Shown in pieces: positions 47,715 to 57,316 of a DNA stretch of 64,000 nucleotides. The stretch's first letter is position 1; each line of letters begins with the position of its first letter. The notes under the pieces are model-generated. The model made no database searches and was not told where the DNA came from. It saw only the letters and a program-made list of their open reading frames with translations. The position numbers and the translations under genes are program-made. Source of the stretch: Zoogloea sp. GTDB taxonomy: Bacteria; Pseudomonadota; Gammaproteobacteria; Burkholderiales; Rhodocyclaceae. Location of the stretch: positions 206,679 to 270,678 of the forward strand of contig NZ_JAQVCN010000001.1 in assembly GCF_028689785.1 (NCBI RefSeq), written 5' to 3'.

Positions 47715-49757
47715 TCACGCCAGACCGTCGAGCAAGCCCGACAGGCGGAGCACCCGACGCTCCACGGCGCGCTCCAGCACCCGGGAGGCGGCAGCGTCCA
47801 CCAGGGTAAAGCCGCTGCGGGCGCGGGTGATGCCGGTATACACCAGCTCACGGGTGAGGATGGGGTTGAGGCTGTCGGGCAGGGCCAGGGCGGCGTGGGT
47901 GAACTCGGAACCCTGAGACTTGTGCACCGTCAGCGCAAACACCGTCTCCACCGCCTGCAGGCGGCTGGGCAGTACCCATTTGATGCCCGTGCTGCCGTCG
48001 CCACTGGGGAAGGCCACCCGCAGCGGGCTGCCACCGCCAACCACGGGCAACGCCAGGGTGATGCCGATGTCGCCATTCATCAGGCCCAGGCCATAGTCGT
48101 TGCGCGTGACCAGCACCGGGCGGCCTTCATACCAGCCTTCGTCGGCACCGATCAGGCCGGCCTCGTGCAGCCAGCCGGCAATGCGCGGGTTGAGCCCTTC
48201 CACCCCCCAGGGCCCGCGACGCAGGGCGCACAGCAACTGGAACTGGCCGTGGGCAGCGAGCACGCCGCCAGCCCAGGCGTCGAGGGCGGCGCGGGAGGCT
48301 TCGATCGGCGGGCGGGTGCTGTGCAGGGTTTCAAGATAGTGACGATAGCCCTCCCGCCCCTCGGCCGGGCTGCCATCCACCACCAGGCGGCGGAACGCTG
48401 CTTCACCCGGGGCGGCCCGGGCGTCCACCTCGACCCGGGCCAGGTCGGCGTGGGCCGCGGCAAGCACGGCCCCCACGCGGTCCACGTCACCGTCGTTGAC
48501 CGCCGCAGCCAGCTGGCCGATGCCGCTGGTGCTGCTGAAGCGGTGACTGTGGCGCAGCATGGCCACCGCCTGGTCGAGGGGCGTACCCGCCGCATCGACG
48601 AGCCCGGCAGGCACCTGCTCAGCGGTCACGCCAGCCAGCCAGGCCACCGTGTCGGGCGTGTAGTGGCCTTCGGCGGCGCGCTGGCACAGCTCGCCCAGCA
48701 CCGCGCCGGCCTCCACCGAGGCCAGCTGGTCCTTGTCGCCGAGGAGCACCAGGCGGGCCTCGGGCGGCAGGGCGGCGAGCACGGCGGCCATCATCTCCAG
48801 GTCCACCATCGAGGCTTCATCCACCACCAGCACATCCACGCCCAAGGGATTGCCGGCGTGGTGGCGGAAGTGGCGGGTGTCCGGGCGGCTGCCGAGGAGG
48901 CGGTGCAGGGTCGTCACCTCCACCGGGATGGCGGCGCGCACCCGCTCACCGTCGGGCAGCCCGGCCAGGTCGAGGCGGGCCACCGCACCGGCGATGGATT
49001 CATTGAGGCGCGCCGCGGCCTTGCCGGTGGGCGCCGCCAGACGAATGCGCAAGGGCCGTGCCGGGCTATCGGCCAGGGCCAGAGCCTGGAGCACCGCCAG
49101 CAGGCGTACCACGGTGGTGGTCTTGCCGGTACCGGGCCCGCCGGTGACGATGGCAAAGGCGCTGCGCGCCGCCATGGCGCAGGCCAGCTTCTGCCAGTCG
49201 GGGCCGGTGGCACCGGCTGCACCCCGGGGAAAGAGCGCGTCGAGGGCGCTGCCCAGGGCCGCGGCCGGCAACCCGGCCTGGCGCTCTGCCAAGCTCGCCA
49301 AGCGCGCCTCGATGGCGCTGCGCACCGCCCCTTCGTACTGCCAGTAGCGGCGCAGATAGACCCGCCGGCCAACACATACCAGGGGCGTGCTGCCCGGCCC
49401 GCTGCCTACCAGCCGCTCATGCACCAGGGCGGCCTGCCAGTCGGCCAGGCTCACGCCGGCCAGCACCGCGTCGGGCAATGGCGGCGGCACCCCGCCCTCC
49501 TCCACTCGCCCTTCCGGCGGCAGGGACAGGGCAAAGCCCGGGTCGCCCAGCACATCGGCCAGATCCAGGCAGGCATGGCCGCGGCCCAACTGGTGGCTGG
49601 CCAGGGCGGCGGCGAGGATCAGCAGAGGCGGTGCAGCACCCGCCTCGCGGAACAGGAAGCGGGCAAAGGCGGCGTCGAGGGCACGCAGCCAGCCGTGGCG
49701 GGCCCAGTGGTCCACCAGGGCCAGGGTGGCGTGGCTGTCGGCGAGGGCGGGGTTCAT
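47715..49757 (-). CDS. recD: RecBCD enzyme subunit RecD (5'-3' helicase)
   Basis: A 680-residue SF1 helicase of the RecBCD double-strand-break repair complex. An N-terminal accessory domain leads to the ATPase core: Walker A GGPGTGKTTTVVRLLAVL (about 195-213), motif II VDEASMVDLEMM, motif V LTVHKSQGSEF and motif VI VYTGITRARSGFTLV. Length is slightly greater than E. coli RecD (608). It starts 153 nt after the recB stop, the gap being filled by a palindromic repeat; in many genomes recB and recD overlap. All motifs are intact. Confidence 0.96.
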   Translation of the reverse strand: MNPALADSHATLALVDHWARHGWLRALDAAFARFLFREAGAAPPLLILAAALASHQLGRGHACLDLADVLGDPGFALSLPPEGRVEEGGVPPPLPDAVLAGVSLADWQAALVHERLVGSGPGSTPLVCVGRRVYLRRYWQYEGAVRSAIEARLASLAERQAGLPAAALGSALDALFPRGAAGATGPDWQKLACAMAARSAFAIVTGGPGTGKTTTVVRLLAVLQALALADSPARPLRIRLAAPTGKAAARLNESIAGAVARLDLAGLPDGERVRAAIPVEVTTLHRLLGSRPDTRHFRHHAGNPLGVDVLVVDEASMVDLEMMAAVLAALPPEARLVLLGDKDQLASVEAGAVLGELCQRAAEGHYTPDTVAWLAGVTAEQVPAGLVDAAGTPLDQAVAMLRHSHRFSSTSGIGQLAAAVNDGDVDRVGAVLAAAHADLARVEVDARAAPGEAAFRRLVVDGSPAEGREGYRHYLETLHSTRPPIEASRAALDAWAGGVLAAHGQFQLLCALRRGPWGVEGLNPRIAGWLHEAGLIGADEGWYEGRPVLVTRNDYGLGLMNGDIGITLALPVVGGGSPLRVAFPSGDGSTGIKWVLPSRLQAVETVFALTVHKSQGSEFTHAALALPDSLNPILTRELVYTGITRARSGFTLVDAAASRVLERAVERRVLRLSGLLDGLA

Positions 49758-49811
49758 CCGGTTTTCCTCAGTTTGAAGCAGTCTGCCACCTTGGGCTCCG
49801 TACCCTTTCCC

Positions 49812-49896
49812 GTGGGGTCGAATTCATTCGACCGCGGACCTTGGTTAGCGGCTTGCCGGTCATTGGCGTGAGCAGGTCGAATAAATTCGACCCCAC
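49812..49896. repeat. Palindromic intergenic repeat, full copy (85 bp), between recB and recD
   Basis: Left end GTGGGGTCGAATTCATTCGA, right end TCGAATAAATTCGACCCCAC, with centre GCGGACCTTGG and CGGCTTGCC. It occupies most of the 153-bp gap between recB and recD and would form an extended hairpin in the transcript. The family also has copies at 42413, 42543 and 57221. Confidence 0.88.
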
Positions 49897-49910
49897 AGGG
49901 GAAAACAGCG

Positions 49911-52900
49911 TCATGCGGCCTCCCGGGCGGTGGAGCGGGCGAACAAGTGGTCGAGGGCTTCGATCAGCGCCCGGGGCGGACGCTCCGCATGCACCCCGGC
50001 GCTGGCCGAATGGCTGCCGCGCAGGAAAAGATAGAGGGCCCCGCCCACGTGGCGGTCGTAGTCGTAGTCGGGCAGGCGCAGCTTGAGCAGGCGGTGCAGG
50101 GCCAGCAGGTAGAGCACGTACTGCAGCTCGTAGCGGTGGGCCAGGATTTCCCGCGCCATGGCCTCGGCGGTGTAGGCCGCGTCATCGGGGCCGAGCCAGT
50201 TGGACTTGTAATCCACCACGTAGTAGCGCCCGTCGTGCTCGGCCACCAGGTCGATGAAGCCCTTGAGCATGCCGTTGAGCTGGCCCGCCTGCAGGGCCGG
50301 GCGCGGTGCGGCGGCGAGGGTGTGGCGGCACACCAGCGCGTCCAGGCGGGCCAGGTCCACATCGTGCACGGCGATCCAGAACTCCATCTCGGCCACCTGG
50401 CCGTCCAGCCCGGCGAGGCTTGGTGCCGGGCCGCCTTCGGCTGCCTGCAAAGGACGCTGCAGAAAATCCGTGAGCCAGCCGCACAGGGGGTCGATCCAGG
50501 CCTCCCAGCCGCGCACGGCGCAGCGCCGGGCGATGGCGTCGCGAACCAGGTCCGGTGCCGCCACAACCCGGTCGAAACCCTGGCCGGCGGCCCATTCGAG
50601 GATGTCGTGGAGAAAGGTGCCCACCACCGCCCCCCGGGGAAAGGCATGCAGTGGCCCCCGGGATTCGGTGACCACAACGGCAGCCGGGACGGGCACGGGG
50701 GAAGCCACCACGGCGGGCACGTCCACCGCCGCTTCGCGGAACACGTCCTCGGCCGGGGTGTCGGCACCGGGCCCGCCGGCATCGGACTGGAGCGCCGAGT
50801 AGCTGGCGATCCACCAGTGTTCGCGCACCGGGCGCCGGGGCTGGCGGGCTGGCCCTTGGTGGAGCGGCCCGGTGGTGAGCGTGCATTGTTCGGTGCTTTG
50901 CGGCGGGTCGGCAATCACCACCACCGCGGGGCAGCCGGCGGCCAGATCGGCCAGGGACCGGGTTAGCGTGGCACCGCTGAAGGCCCTGCCGCCGCCGAGC
51001 AGGTAGCCAAGGGCGCTCTCCTCCAGGGCATCCAGCGGGGCCACGCCCACCCAGGTGGCGTAGCGGGCGCGGGTAAGGGCCACGTAGAGCTTGCGCAGGT
51101 CTTCCCCCAGGCGCTCCCGGTCCACCTTCTCCAGCAGCCCGCCGTCGTCCCGCAGGGCGACCTGCAGACGGCCCTCCCCGTCGTGCCACTTGAGGGGCAG
51201 ATCGGTGGATTTGGCGGCGCGGAAGGCGCAGGCAAAGGGCAGGAAAACCAGGGGGTATTCCAGGCCCTTGGACTTGTGCACGGTGACCACCTGGACCAGG
51301 TCGGCGTCGCTCTCCAGGCGGATCTGGCGGGCATCGCCATGGCCGCCGTCACTGCGCTGTTCGGCCAGGTGGCGGATCAGGGCGTGTTCGCCATCGAGCA
51401 CCGCTGCGGCCTGCTGCAGCAGCTCGGCCAGGTGCAGCACATCGGTGAGGCTGCGCTCGCCGGCACCGCCCCTGGCGAGCAGCCGGGCCGGCACCCGGAA
51501 GTCGTTGAGCAGGCGCCGCAGCATGGGCAACACGCCCTGCCGGCGCCAGCACTCCCGATAGGCGCGGAACTGCAGCAGGCGGGCTTCCCAGGCGGCTTCG
51601 TCGTGGTTGAGGCAATCCAGCTCGGCCCAGCCCAGGGCCAGGGTGGGGGTGGCCAGCGCGGCGCGCAGGGCGCGGCCGTCGTCGGGGTCGGCGCAGGCGG
51701 CCAGCCAGCGCTGCAGGTCCACCGCCTCGGGGCGCTGGAAGACCGATTCCTTCTCCGACAGGTACACGCTGCGTACGCCGCGGCGCCCCAGGGCATCGCG
51801 GATGGCAGCAGCCTCGCCGCCGTTATTGACCAGCACCGCCATGTCGCCGGGGCGCAGGGGTGCATCCACGGTGGCAGTGCCGAAGCCCGCCTCGCCGCGC
51901 TGCCCCAGGTTGAGCAGACGCACCATCTCGCTGGCGCACACCTCGGCCATGGCCTCCAGGTAGGCGCCCTTGGGCCAGGGCTTGTCGTCCTCCAGGGCCG
52001 GCAGCTGCCACAGGCTCAGGGCCGGCGCGTCGGCACCGGCCACCCGCAGGCTGTCCTTGCGGCCGGCCGCCCCGGCGGGCAGGAAGGGCACGGGGTTGGC
52101 CCCTTCGGCCCCCTCCCGGCGGAACAGGAAGGCGCCCTGCCCTTCGGCCCGCCCCTCGGCCACCTCGAAGCAGCGGTTGGTAGCCTCCACCATGGCCAGG
52201 GTGGAGCGGTAGTTGCGGCGCAGGGTGTACAGGCGCCCGGCGGTAGCGGCGCGAGCGGCCAGATAGGTGTAGATGTCGGCCCCGCGGAAGGCGTAGATGG
52301 CCTGCTTGGGGTCGCCGATGAGGATCAGGGCGCTGGCCGGGTCGCTGGCGGCCACCCGGTACACCGCGTCGAAGATGCGGTACTGCACGGCGTCGGTGTC
52401 CTGGAACTCGTCGATCAGGGCCACCGGAAACTGGCTGCGGATGCGCTCCGCCAGGCGCGGGCCATTGGGGCCCTGGAGGGCCGCGTCGAGGCGGGTGAGC
52501 AGGTCATCGAAGCCCATCTGGGCACGCCGCGCCTGCTCTTCGGCAAAGCGTTCGGCCACCCAGCGGGCGCCGTGGTGGAGCACCCCGTCGTGGCCTTCGG
52601 GCAACGCGGCCAGGGCCTCGGGCAGATCGGCGAGGGCGGCAAAGGCCGGGTGCGCGGGGGGCGTGCCATTCACCCAGATCGCCGCCAGGCCGTCCGGGGT
52701 GAGGCGGGTCCAGGCGGCCTCGCTGAGCTCCGGGGCGATGAGCAGGGGCGCTTCGGCCCAGGCTTCGAGGGCGTCCAGCCAGCGGGCGCAGTTGGCCGAG
52801 TTGAGCTTGCGGGCGTCGAAGGCCTTGAGCTTGCGGGCCTCGTCGAAGAGGCTGCGGAGCTCGCCCACCCAGCCCGCCCAGGGGGCTTTGAGCGCGCTCA

Positions 52901-53621
52901 GCTGGCGCAGCCTTTCGGCGGCGGCCACGGCCAGGGTGGCCGCGGGCGCATCGGCCGGGGGCAGGCTGTCGGCGTGGGTGCGCAGGGGCCCGATGTCGCT
53001 GCGGAGGGCATCCGGGGAGGCCCACCAGCCCTTCACCTGGCGGGCCTCGTCGCTATCCAGGGGGTACATGAAGCTGCGCCAGTAGTCGCGCACCACCTCG
53101 GCAAACAGCTCGTCCTGGTCGGTTTCGAGCTGCTGGGTAAACAGGCTGTCACTGTCGAAGGCGTGCTCCTGGAGCATGCGCTTGCACCAGCCGTGGATGG
53201 TGGATACCGCCGCCTCGTCCATCCATTCGGCCGCCAGCTGCAACTTGCGGGCGCAGGCCGGCCAGGCTTCGGGCGGATAGCTGGCGCGCAGGTCGTGGAG
53301 CAGGTCGGCCCCCGCCGGCTGAGCCGCGACGGTGGCCGGGTCGGCGCGGAACAGCCCGGCGGCATCGGCCAGCCGGGAGCGGATGCGGTCGCGCAGCTCC
53401 TGGGTGGCGGCGTCGGTGAAGGTGACGACGAGGATCTCCGGCGGCATCAGCGCCCGGGGCGGGGCGCTCTCGGCGCTACCGTGGCCGAGCACCAGGCGCA
53501 CGTAAAGCAGGGCGATGGTGAAGGTCTTGCCGGTGCCGGCGCTGGCCTCGATGAGGCGGCTGCCGTGCAGGGGGAAGTCCAGCGGGGCCAGGGATGCCGG
53601 GGCGGTGGTGTCGGTGCTCAT
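49911..53621 (-). CDS. recB: RecBCD enzyme subunit RecB (3'-5' helicase and nuclease)
   Basis: A 1,236-residue UvrD-type helicase-nuclease. Walker A is IEASAGTGKTFTIALLYVRL (about 25-44). Motif II is FPVALIDEFQDTDAVQYRIF. Further motifs include IGDPKQAIYAFRGADIYTYL, VVTVHKSKGLEYPLVFLPFA and LRKLYVALTRARYATWVGVA. The C-terminal nuclease domain (about 970-1230) has the catalytic block LKGFIDLVAEHDGRYYVVDY, then KSNWLG, with the Asp and Lys residues present. It processes DNA ends until a Chi-like sequence is met, then loads RecA. The start overlaps the recC stop by 4 nt. Confidence 0.97.
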   Translation of the reverse strand: MSTDTTAPASLAPLDFPLHGSRLIEASAGTGKTFTIALLYVRLVLGHGSAESAPPRALMPPEILVVTFTDAATQELRDRIRSRLADAAGLFRADPATVAAQPAGADLLHDLRASYPPEAWPACARKLQLAAEWMDEAAVSTIHGWCKRMLQEHAFDSDSLFTQQLETDQDELFAEVVRDYWRSFMYPLDSDEARQVKGWWASPDALRSDIGPLRTHADSLPPADAPAATLAVAAAERLRQLSALKAPWAGWVGELRSLFDEARKLKAFDARKLNSANCARWLDALEAWAEAPLLIAPELSEAAWTRLTPDGLAAIWVNGTPPAHPAFAALADLPEALAALPEGHDGVLHHGARWVAERFAEEQARRAQMGFDDLLTRLDAALQGPNGPRLAERIRSQFPVALIDEFQDTDAVQYRIFDAVYRVAASDPASALILIGDPKQAIYAFRGADIYTYLAARAATAGRLYTLRRNYRSTLAMVEATNRCFEVAEGRAEGQGAFLFRREGAEGANPVPFLPAGAAGRKDSLRVAGADAPALSLWQLPALEDDKPWPKGAYLEAMAEVCASEMVRLLNLGQRGEAGFGTATVDAPLRPGDMAVLVNNGGEAAAIRDALGRRGVRSVYLSEKESVFQRPEAVDLQRWLAACADPDDGRALRAALATPTLALGWAELDCLNHDEAAWEARLLQFRAYRECWRRQGVLPMLRRLLNDFRVPARLLARGGAGERSLTDVLHLAELLQQAAAVLDGEHALIRHLAEQRSDGGHGDARQIRLESDADLVQVVTVHKSKGLEYPLVFLPFACAFRAAKSTDLPLKWHDGEGRLQVALRDDGGLLEKVDRERLGEDLRKLYVALTRARYATWVGVAPLDALEESALGYLLGGGRAFSGATLTRSLADLAAGCPAVVVIADPPQSTEQCTLTTGPLHQGPARQPRRPVREHWWIASYSALQSDAGGPGADTPAEDVFREAAVDVPAVVASPVPVPAAVVVTESRGPLHAFPRGAVVGTFLHDILEWAAGQGFDRVVAAPDLVRDAIARRCAVRGWEAWIDPLCGWLTDFLQRPLQAAEGGPAPSLAGLDGQVAEMEFWIAVHDVDLARLDALVCRHTLAAAPRPALQAGQLNGMLKGFIDLVAEHDGRYYVVDYKSNWLGPDDAAYTAEAMAREILAHRYELQYVLYLLALHRLLKLRLPDYDYDRHVGGALYLFLRGSHSASAGVHAERPPRALIEALDHLFARSTAREAA

Positions 53622-56600
53622 GCGGCGTCTCCGGCGGCAGCGCGGGGCTTGCCCTTGGCAAAGGTGGCCAGGTAGAGGGGGCGAAGCAGGGTTTCAGCAA
53701 GGCGGGCAAACTCACCGCCGGAGGCCATGGCCGCGAAATCGGGCCAGGCCCGCTGCAGGTAGGCGCTGCTGTCGCGCTCGCCGGGGGTGTAGTCGTCACC
53801 CTCGTAGGCCTTGCGGGCGGCCGCAGTAGCCCGGGCTTCGGCGGCGGCGTCGGCGCCCGGGGGGGCGTCCTTGATCCACGCAAAGGCGGTCTTCACCGCC
53901 AGGGGCAGCGGCCGGCTGCGGGCCGCCTGCCAGGCCTGCAGGATGGCGTCCAGGTGGGCGGCGGCGTGGGTCGGGTCGAGGGGGTCGAGGGTGACGCTGC
54001 CCACCTTGCCCACCACCACCGTGGTGAAGGGGCCACCCGCCATGTGGGCGGCCAGGTGGGCGACCCAGTGCCTGATCAGGGGGTGGCGCTGGTACTGGCC
54101 CTTCTTGAGCAGGTCGCTGCTTTCCAGCACCACCCGCCCGCGCTGGCCATCGGCATTGCTGCGCAGCCCGCCCAGGCGATCCTCGATACGCAGGCCGGCG
54201 GGGCTGGTGTAGTCAATGGGCTCATCGTGGGCCTGGACGTCGGGCCACTGGGCCAGGGCCTCGCCGTAGCGCTGGAAGAGGTCTTCCATGGGGGCGGCCA
54301 GGGTCTCCCGCATCAGCTCGGCGAAGGCGCCGGCGGCCAGGTCGCCACGGCGCTGGATGCGGGCCAGGCCGTCGGTCAGGGCTGCATCCCTGGGCTCGCC
54401 GTGCTGCACGGCGTGGGCCTGGGCGGCGATGAGCTCGTCCCACAAGTGCCACAGTTCCAGGCCGTTCAGGTCGAAGGGCTCCTGGTCTTCGCTGGCCGGG
54501 TCGTCCATGTCGAAGTCCACCCGCAGGCGCTGACGGAAGAAGGCCGTGACCGGATGACGCAGAAAGGCGGCCAGCTCCACCAGAGTGGTGGCGGGCGTGT
54601 CAGCCGGCTCGGCCAAATGCTGGCTGCCGGCGGGGCGGTCATCGGCGATGCGCCACTCACCGGCATAGGTGAACAGGCGGCTGGCCGCGGGGTCGGCGGG
54701 GAAGTACTCCGGGTTGAAGGGCTGCAGGCGGTGCTCGACGCTCAGGGCTTCCAGCAAGGCGTTTTGCTCCCCTTCCCGCCCGGCCAGCCGCCAGCCGGCG
54801 GCCAGGTGGTCGCGCAGTTGGCCGACCAGCACCGAGGGCGGCCGGTCGGTGTTGTCCCTGATGCTGTGCCCGACCCACGAGATGAACAGGCGCTCCCGGG
54901 CCGACAGCAGGGCTTCGAGGAAGAGGTAGCGGTCGTCCTCCCGCCGCGAGCGGTCGCCGGGGCGATAGTCGCGCCCCATCAGGTCGAAGTCCATGGCCAC
55001 CCGGGTGCGCGGGTAGTCACCGTCGTTGAGGCCGAGCAGGCACACCTGGCGGAAGGGGATGGCGCGCATGGGCATCAGGGTGGCGAAAGTCACCGCGCCG
55101 GCAAAGAAACGCTGGGACAGGCCGCTGTCGTCGAGCTGGGCGAGCCAGTGTTCGCCCACCACGGCCAGGGGCAGCAGGCTGTCCAGGCCGGCCTCATCGC
55201 AGGCCGCCTGCCAGCGCTCCAGAGCAAGGTCGAGCTGCTGCAGGGTGTAGGCGTCGGCGCTGTCGTCGGGGGCGAAGAAGTCGGCCAGCAGGTGGCGCAG
55301 GCGCAGGCACCAGGTGGCCACGTCGGCGCTGTCGACGAGGGTCTGCCAGGTGGCTTCGAGGCGCTCCAGGAGATCGGCCAGGGGCCCCAGCAGGGCCGCA
55401 TCGAGGCCGCCGATCTCGTCGAAGGGTTCGATGTCGTTCCACGCTCCGGCGGTGCCGCCGACGGCATAGCCAAGGAACATGCGGCGCAGGCCGAACAGCC
55501 AGGTGTTGCCCTCCGGCGCCGCAGGCAGACCGAGGCTGCAGCGGTGGGCGGCATGCAGCCCCCAGCGCACCCGGGCACCATGCACCCAGCGTCGCAGCAG
55601 GGGCAGCTGGTCTTCGCCGATACCGAAGCGCTGGCGCAGGGCCGGCACATCCAGGAGGTCGAGCACGTCACTCACGGCAAGGCGCGAGGTGGGCAGCTCC
55701 AGCAGCTTGCGGATGGCGCCCACCAGCGGGTTGTGGCGGCCCTGCCCCTGGTCGGCGATGCTGAAGGGGATGTAACGCGGGTCGTGGCTGTCGACGAGCC
55801 CGAACACGGCCTGGATGTGGGGCGCGTACACATCGATGTCCGGCACCATGACGATCACGTCCCGGGGGCGCAGCGTGGCGTCGGCGTTGAAAGCGGCCAG
55901 GAGCTGGTCGTGGAGTACTTCCACCTCCCGCTGGGGGCTGTGGGCGATGTGGAAGCGGATCGAGTCATCGCCAGGGTCCACTGGCGGCCAGGTGTCGCGG
56001 GTCTGGCGCAGGGGGCGCAGGTCGCGGATGTCGTCCTGCAGCTGGTTGAGCAGGCAGGCCTTGCCGTGGGGGGCGAACAGGTCGATGCGCTGGCGGATAT
56101 CCGCGAAGTGCTGCAGGTAGCTGGCCCGGGCGACGTCGCTGTCGTGCTCGTCGAGCAGGCCGATGAAGTCGCGGCCCTGCTTGCCCCAGGCGGCCAGCAG
56201 GGGGTGGGCGTGGAGATGCAGGCTGTCCTCGTCGATCTCGGCCGGGGCGCCGGCGCGGCGCTGCTGGCGGCTGCGGGTGGCGCGCAGCAGGTCCTTGTCG
56301 GCGACGATGTCGGACCAGTAGTGCTCGCAGGGGTTGTGCACGCACATCAGCACCTGGCTCCAGCGGGCCAGGGCGGCCAGCACCTCCAGAGACTGGCGCG
56401 GCAGCGCCGAGATGCCGAAGACCAGCACCCGCCGCGGCAGGCCGGCGGGGCGCGGGGCCTCGTCGGGCCATCCGGCCACCCGGGCCAGGAAGGCCTCGTG
56501 CACCGCCGCCCGCCCCTGCCCGGCGAGATCGGTGGCACCGGCGGCAGCACCGGCAGCGGCCACGTCGGCCAGCAGCGCGCGCCACAGGCAGGCCTGCCAG

Positions 56601-57154
56601 CGCTGCTCGTCCGGCAGGGGCGCCCGCTCGCCCCCGGCGCGGATCAGCACATCCTCCCCCGCCGCCCAGGCCGCCAGCCAGTCGGCCCTGTACACCTGGT
56701 ACTGGTCGAACAGGTCGGCCAAGCGCTCGGCGAGCTGGAAGCGCTTGCGCAGGTCGGCATCCGCCGCCAGGAAACGGCGCAGGGGCTGGTAGGCGGCCTG
56801 CCCGGTGAGGTCCGGCAACAGACGCATCAGGCGCCACACCAGCAGGGGCTTGTCGAAGGGCGAGGCCTCGGGCACCGCGTCACGCCCCAGCACGGCCCGG
56901 TAGGCCTGCCACAGGAAGCGCGAAGGCAGCGACAGATCCAGCCCTGCAGCGATCCCGCAGCCGCCGTCCTCCACATCTTCGGCCAGGGCCAGGCGCAGCC
57001 ACTGGGCAATGCCGTTGCTGTGCACCAGCACCGTCTCGGTTTCAAGGGGGGCCAGAGGGTAGCGGCGGATCCAGGTGACCAGCAGGTCACGCAGGGCTTC
57101 GGGGTGATTGCCATGGACCAGCATCAGGCCAGCGGGCAGCGGGGTGGGGGTCAA
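53618..57154 (-). CDS. recC: RecBCD enzyme subunit RecC (Chi recognition)
   Basis: A 1,178-residue subunit (about 1,120 in E. coli) with the inactivated helicase-like and nuclease-like domains of RecC. It opens PAGLMLVHGNHPEALRDLLV and includes HSNGIAQWLRLALAEDVEDG, VFGISALPRQSLEVLAALAR and VIVMVPDIDVYAPHIQAVFG, plus the family block QVCLLGLNDGDYPRTR. RecC reads Chi and channels the two strands. It is the first gene of the recC-recB-(repeat)-recD order, with a 4-nt overlap to recB. The upstream gap to the GGDEF gene holds a repeat copy. Confidence 0.97.
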   Translation of the reverse strand: MTPTPLPAGLMLVHGNHPEALRDLLVTWIRRYPLAPLETETVLVHSNGIAQWLRLALAEDVEDGGCGIAAGLDLSLPSRFLWQAYRAVLGRDAVPEASPFDKPLLVWRLMRLLPDLTGQAAYQPLRRFLAADADLRKRFQLAERLADLFDQYQVYRADWLAAWAAGEDVLIRAGGERAPLPDEQRWQACLWRALLADVAAAGAAAGATDLAGQGRAAVHEAFLARVAGWPDEAPRPAGLPRRVLVFGISALPRQSLEVLAALARWSQVLMCVHNPCEHYWSDIVADKDLLRATRSRQQRRAGAPAEIDEDSLHLHAHPLLAAWGKQGRDFIGLLDEHDSDVARASYLQHFADIRQRIDLFAPHGKACLLNQLQDDIRDLRPLRQTRDTWPPVDPGDDSIRFHIAHSPQREVEVLHDQLLAAFNADATLRPRDVIVMVPDIDVYAPHIQAVFGLVDSHDPRYIPFSIADQGQGRHNPLVGAIRKLLELPTSRLAVSDVLDLLDVPALRQRFGIGEDQLPLLRRWVHGARVRWGLHAAHRCSLGLPAAPEGNTWLFGLRRMFLGYAVGGTAGAWNDIEPFDEIGGLDAALLGPLADLLERLEATWQTLVDSADVATWCLRLRHLLADFFAPDDSADAYTLQQLDLALERWQAACDEAGLDSLLPLAVVGEHWLAQLDDSGLSQRFFAGAVTFATLMPMRAIPFRQVCLLGLNDGDYPRTRVAMDFDLMGRDYRPGDRSRREDDRYLFLEALLSARERLFISWVGHSIRDNTDRPPSVLVGQLRDHLAAGWRLAGREGEQNALLEALSVEHRLQPFNPEYFPADPAASRLFTYAGEWRIADDRPAGSQHLAEPADTPATTLVELAAFLRHPVTAFFRQRLRVDFDMDDPASEDQEPFDLNGLELWHLWDELIAAQAHAVQHGEPRDAALTDGLARIQRRGDLAAGAFAELMRETLAAPMEDLFQRYGEALAQWPDVQAHDEPIDYTSPAGLRIEDRLGGLRSNADGQRGRVVLESSDLLKKGQYQRHPLIRHWVAHLAAHMAGGPFTTVVVGKVGSVTLDPLDPTHAAAHLDAILQAWQAARSRPLPLAVKTAFAWIKDAPPGADAAAEARATAAARKAYEGDDYTPGERDSSAYLQRAWPDFAAMASGGEFARLAETLLRPLYLATFAKGKPRAAAGDAA

Positions 57155-57220
57155 GGCGGACTCCGGGGCGGGGCTATGACAGGGAACGGGCGGAGGATAC
57201 GGGATATCCGGAAAGGTTTT

Positions 57221-57303
57221 GTGGGGTCGGATTCATTCGACCCCGGACTTGGCAGCGGCTTGTTGACTATTGACGTGTGCTGGTCGAATGAATTCGACCC
57301 CAC
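57221..57303. repeat. Palindromic intergenic repeat, full copy (83 bp), upstream of recC
   Basis: Left end GTGGGGTCGGATTCATTCGA, right end TCGAATGAATTCGACCCCAC, centre CCGGACTTGGCAGCGG and CTTGTTGACTATTGACG. It lies between recC and the gene for the PhnD-like GGDEF protein, and is slightly shorter than the other copies because of small interior deletions. Confidence 0.88.
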
Positions 57304-57316
57304 GGAGGAAACCGGC

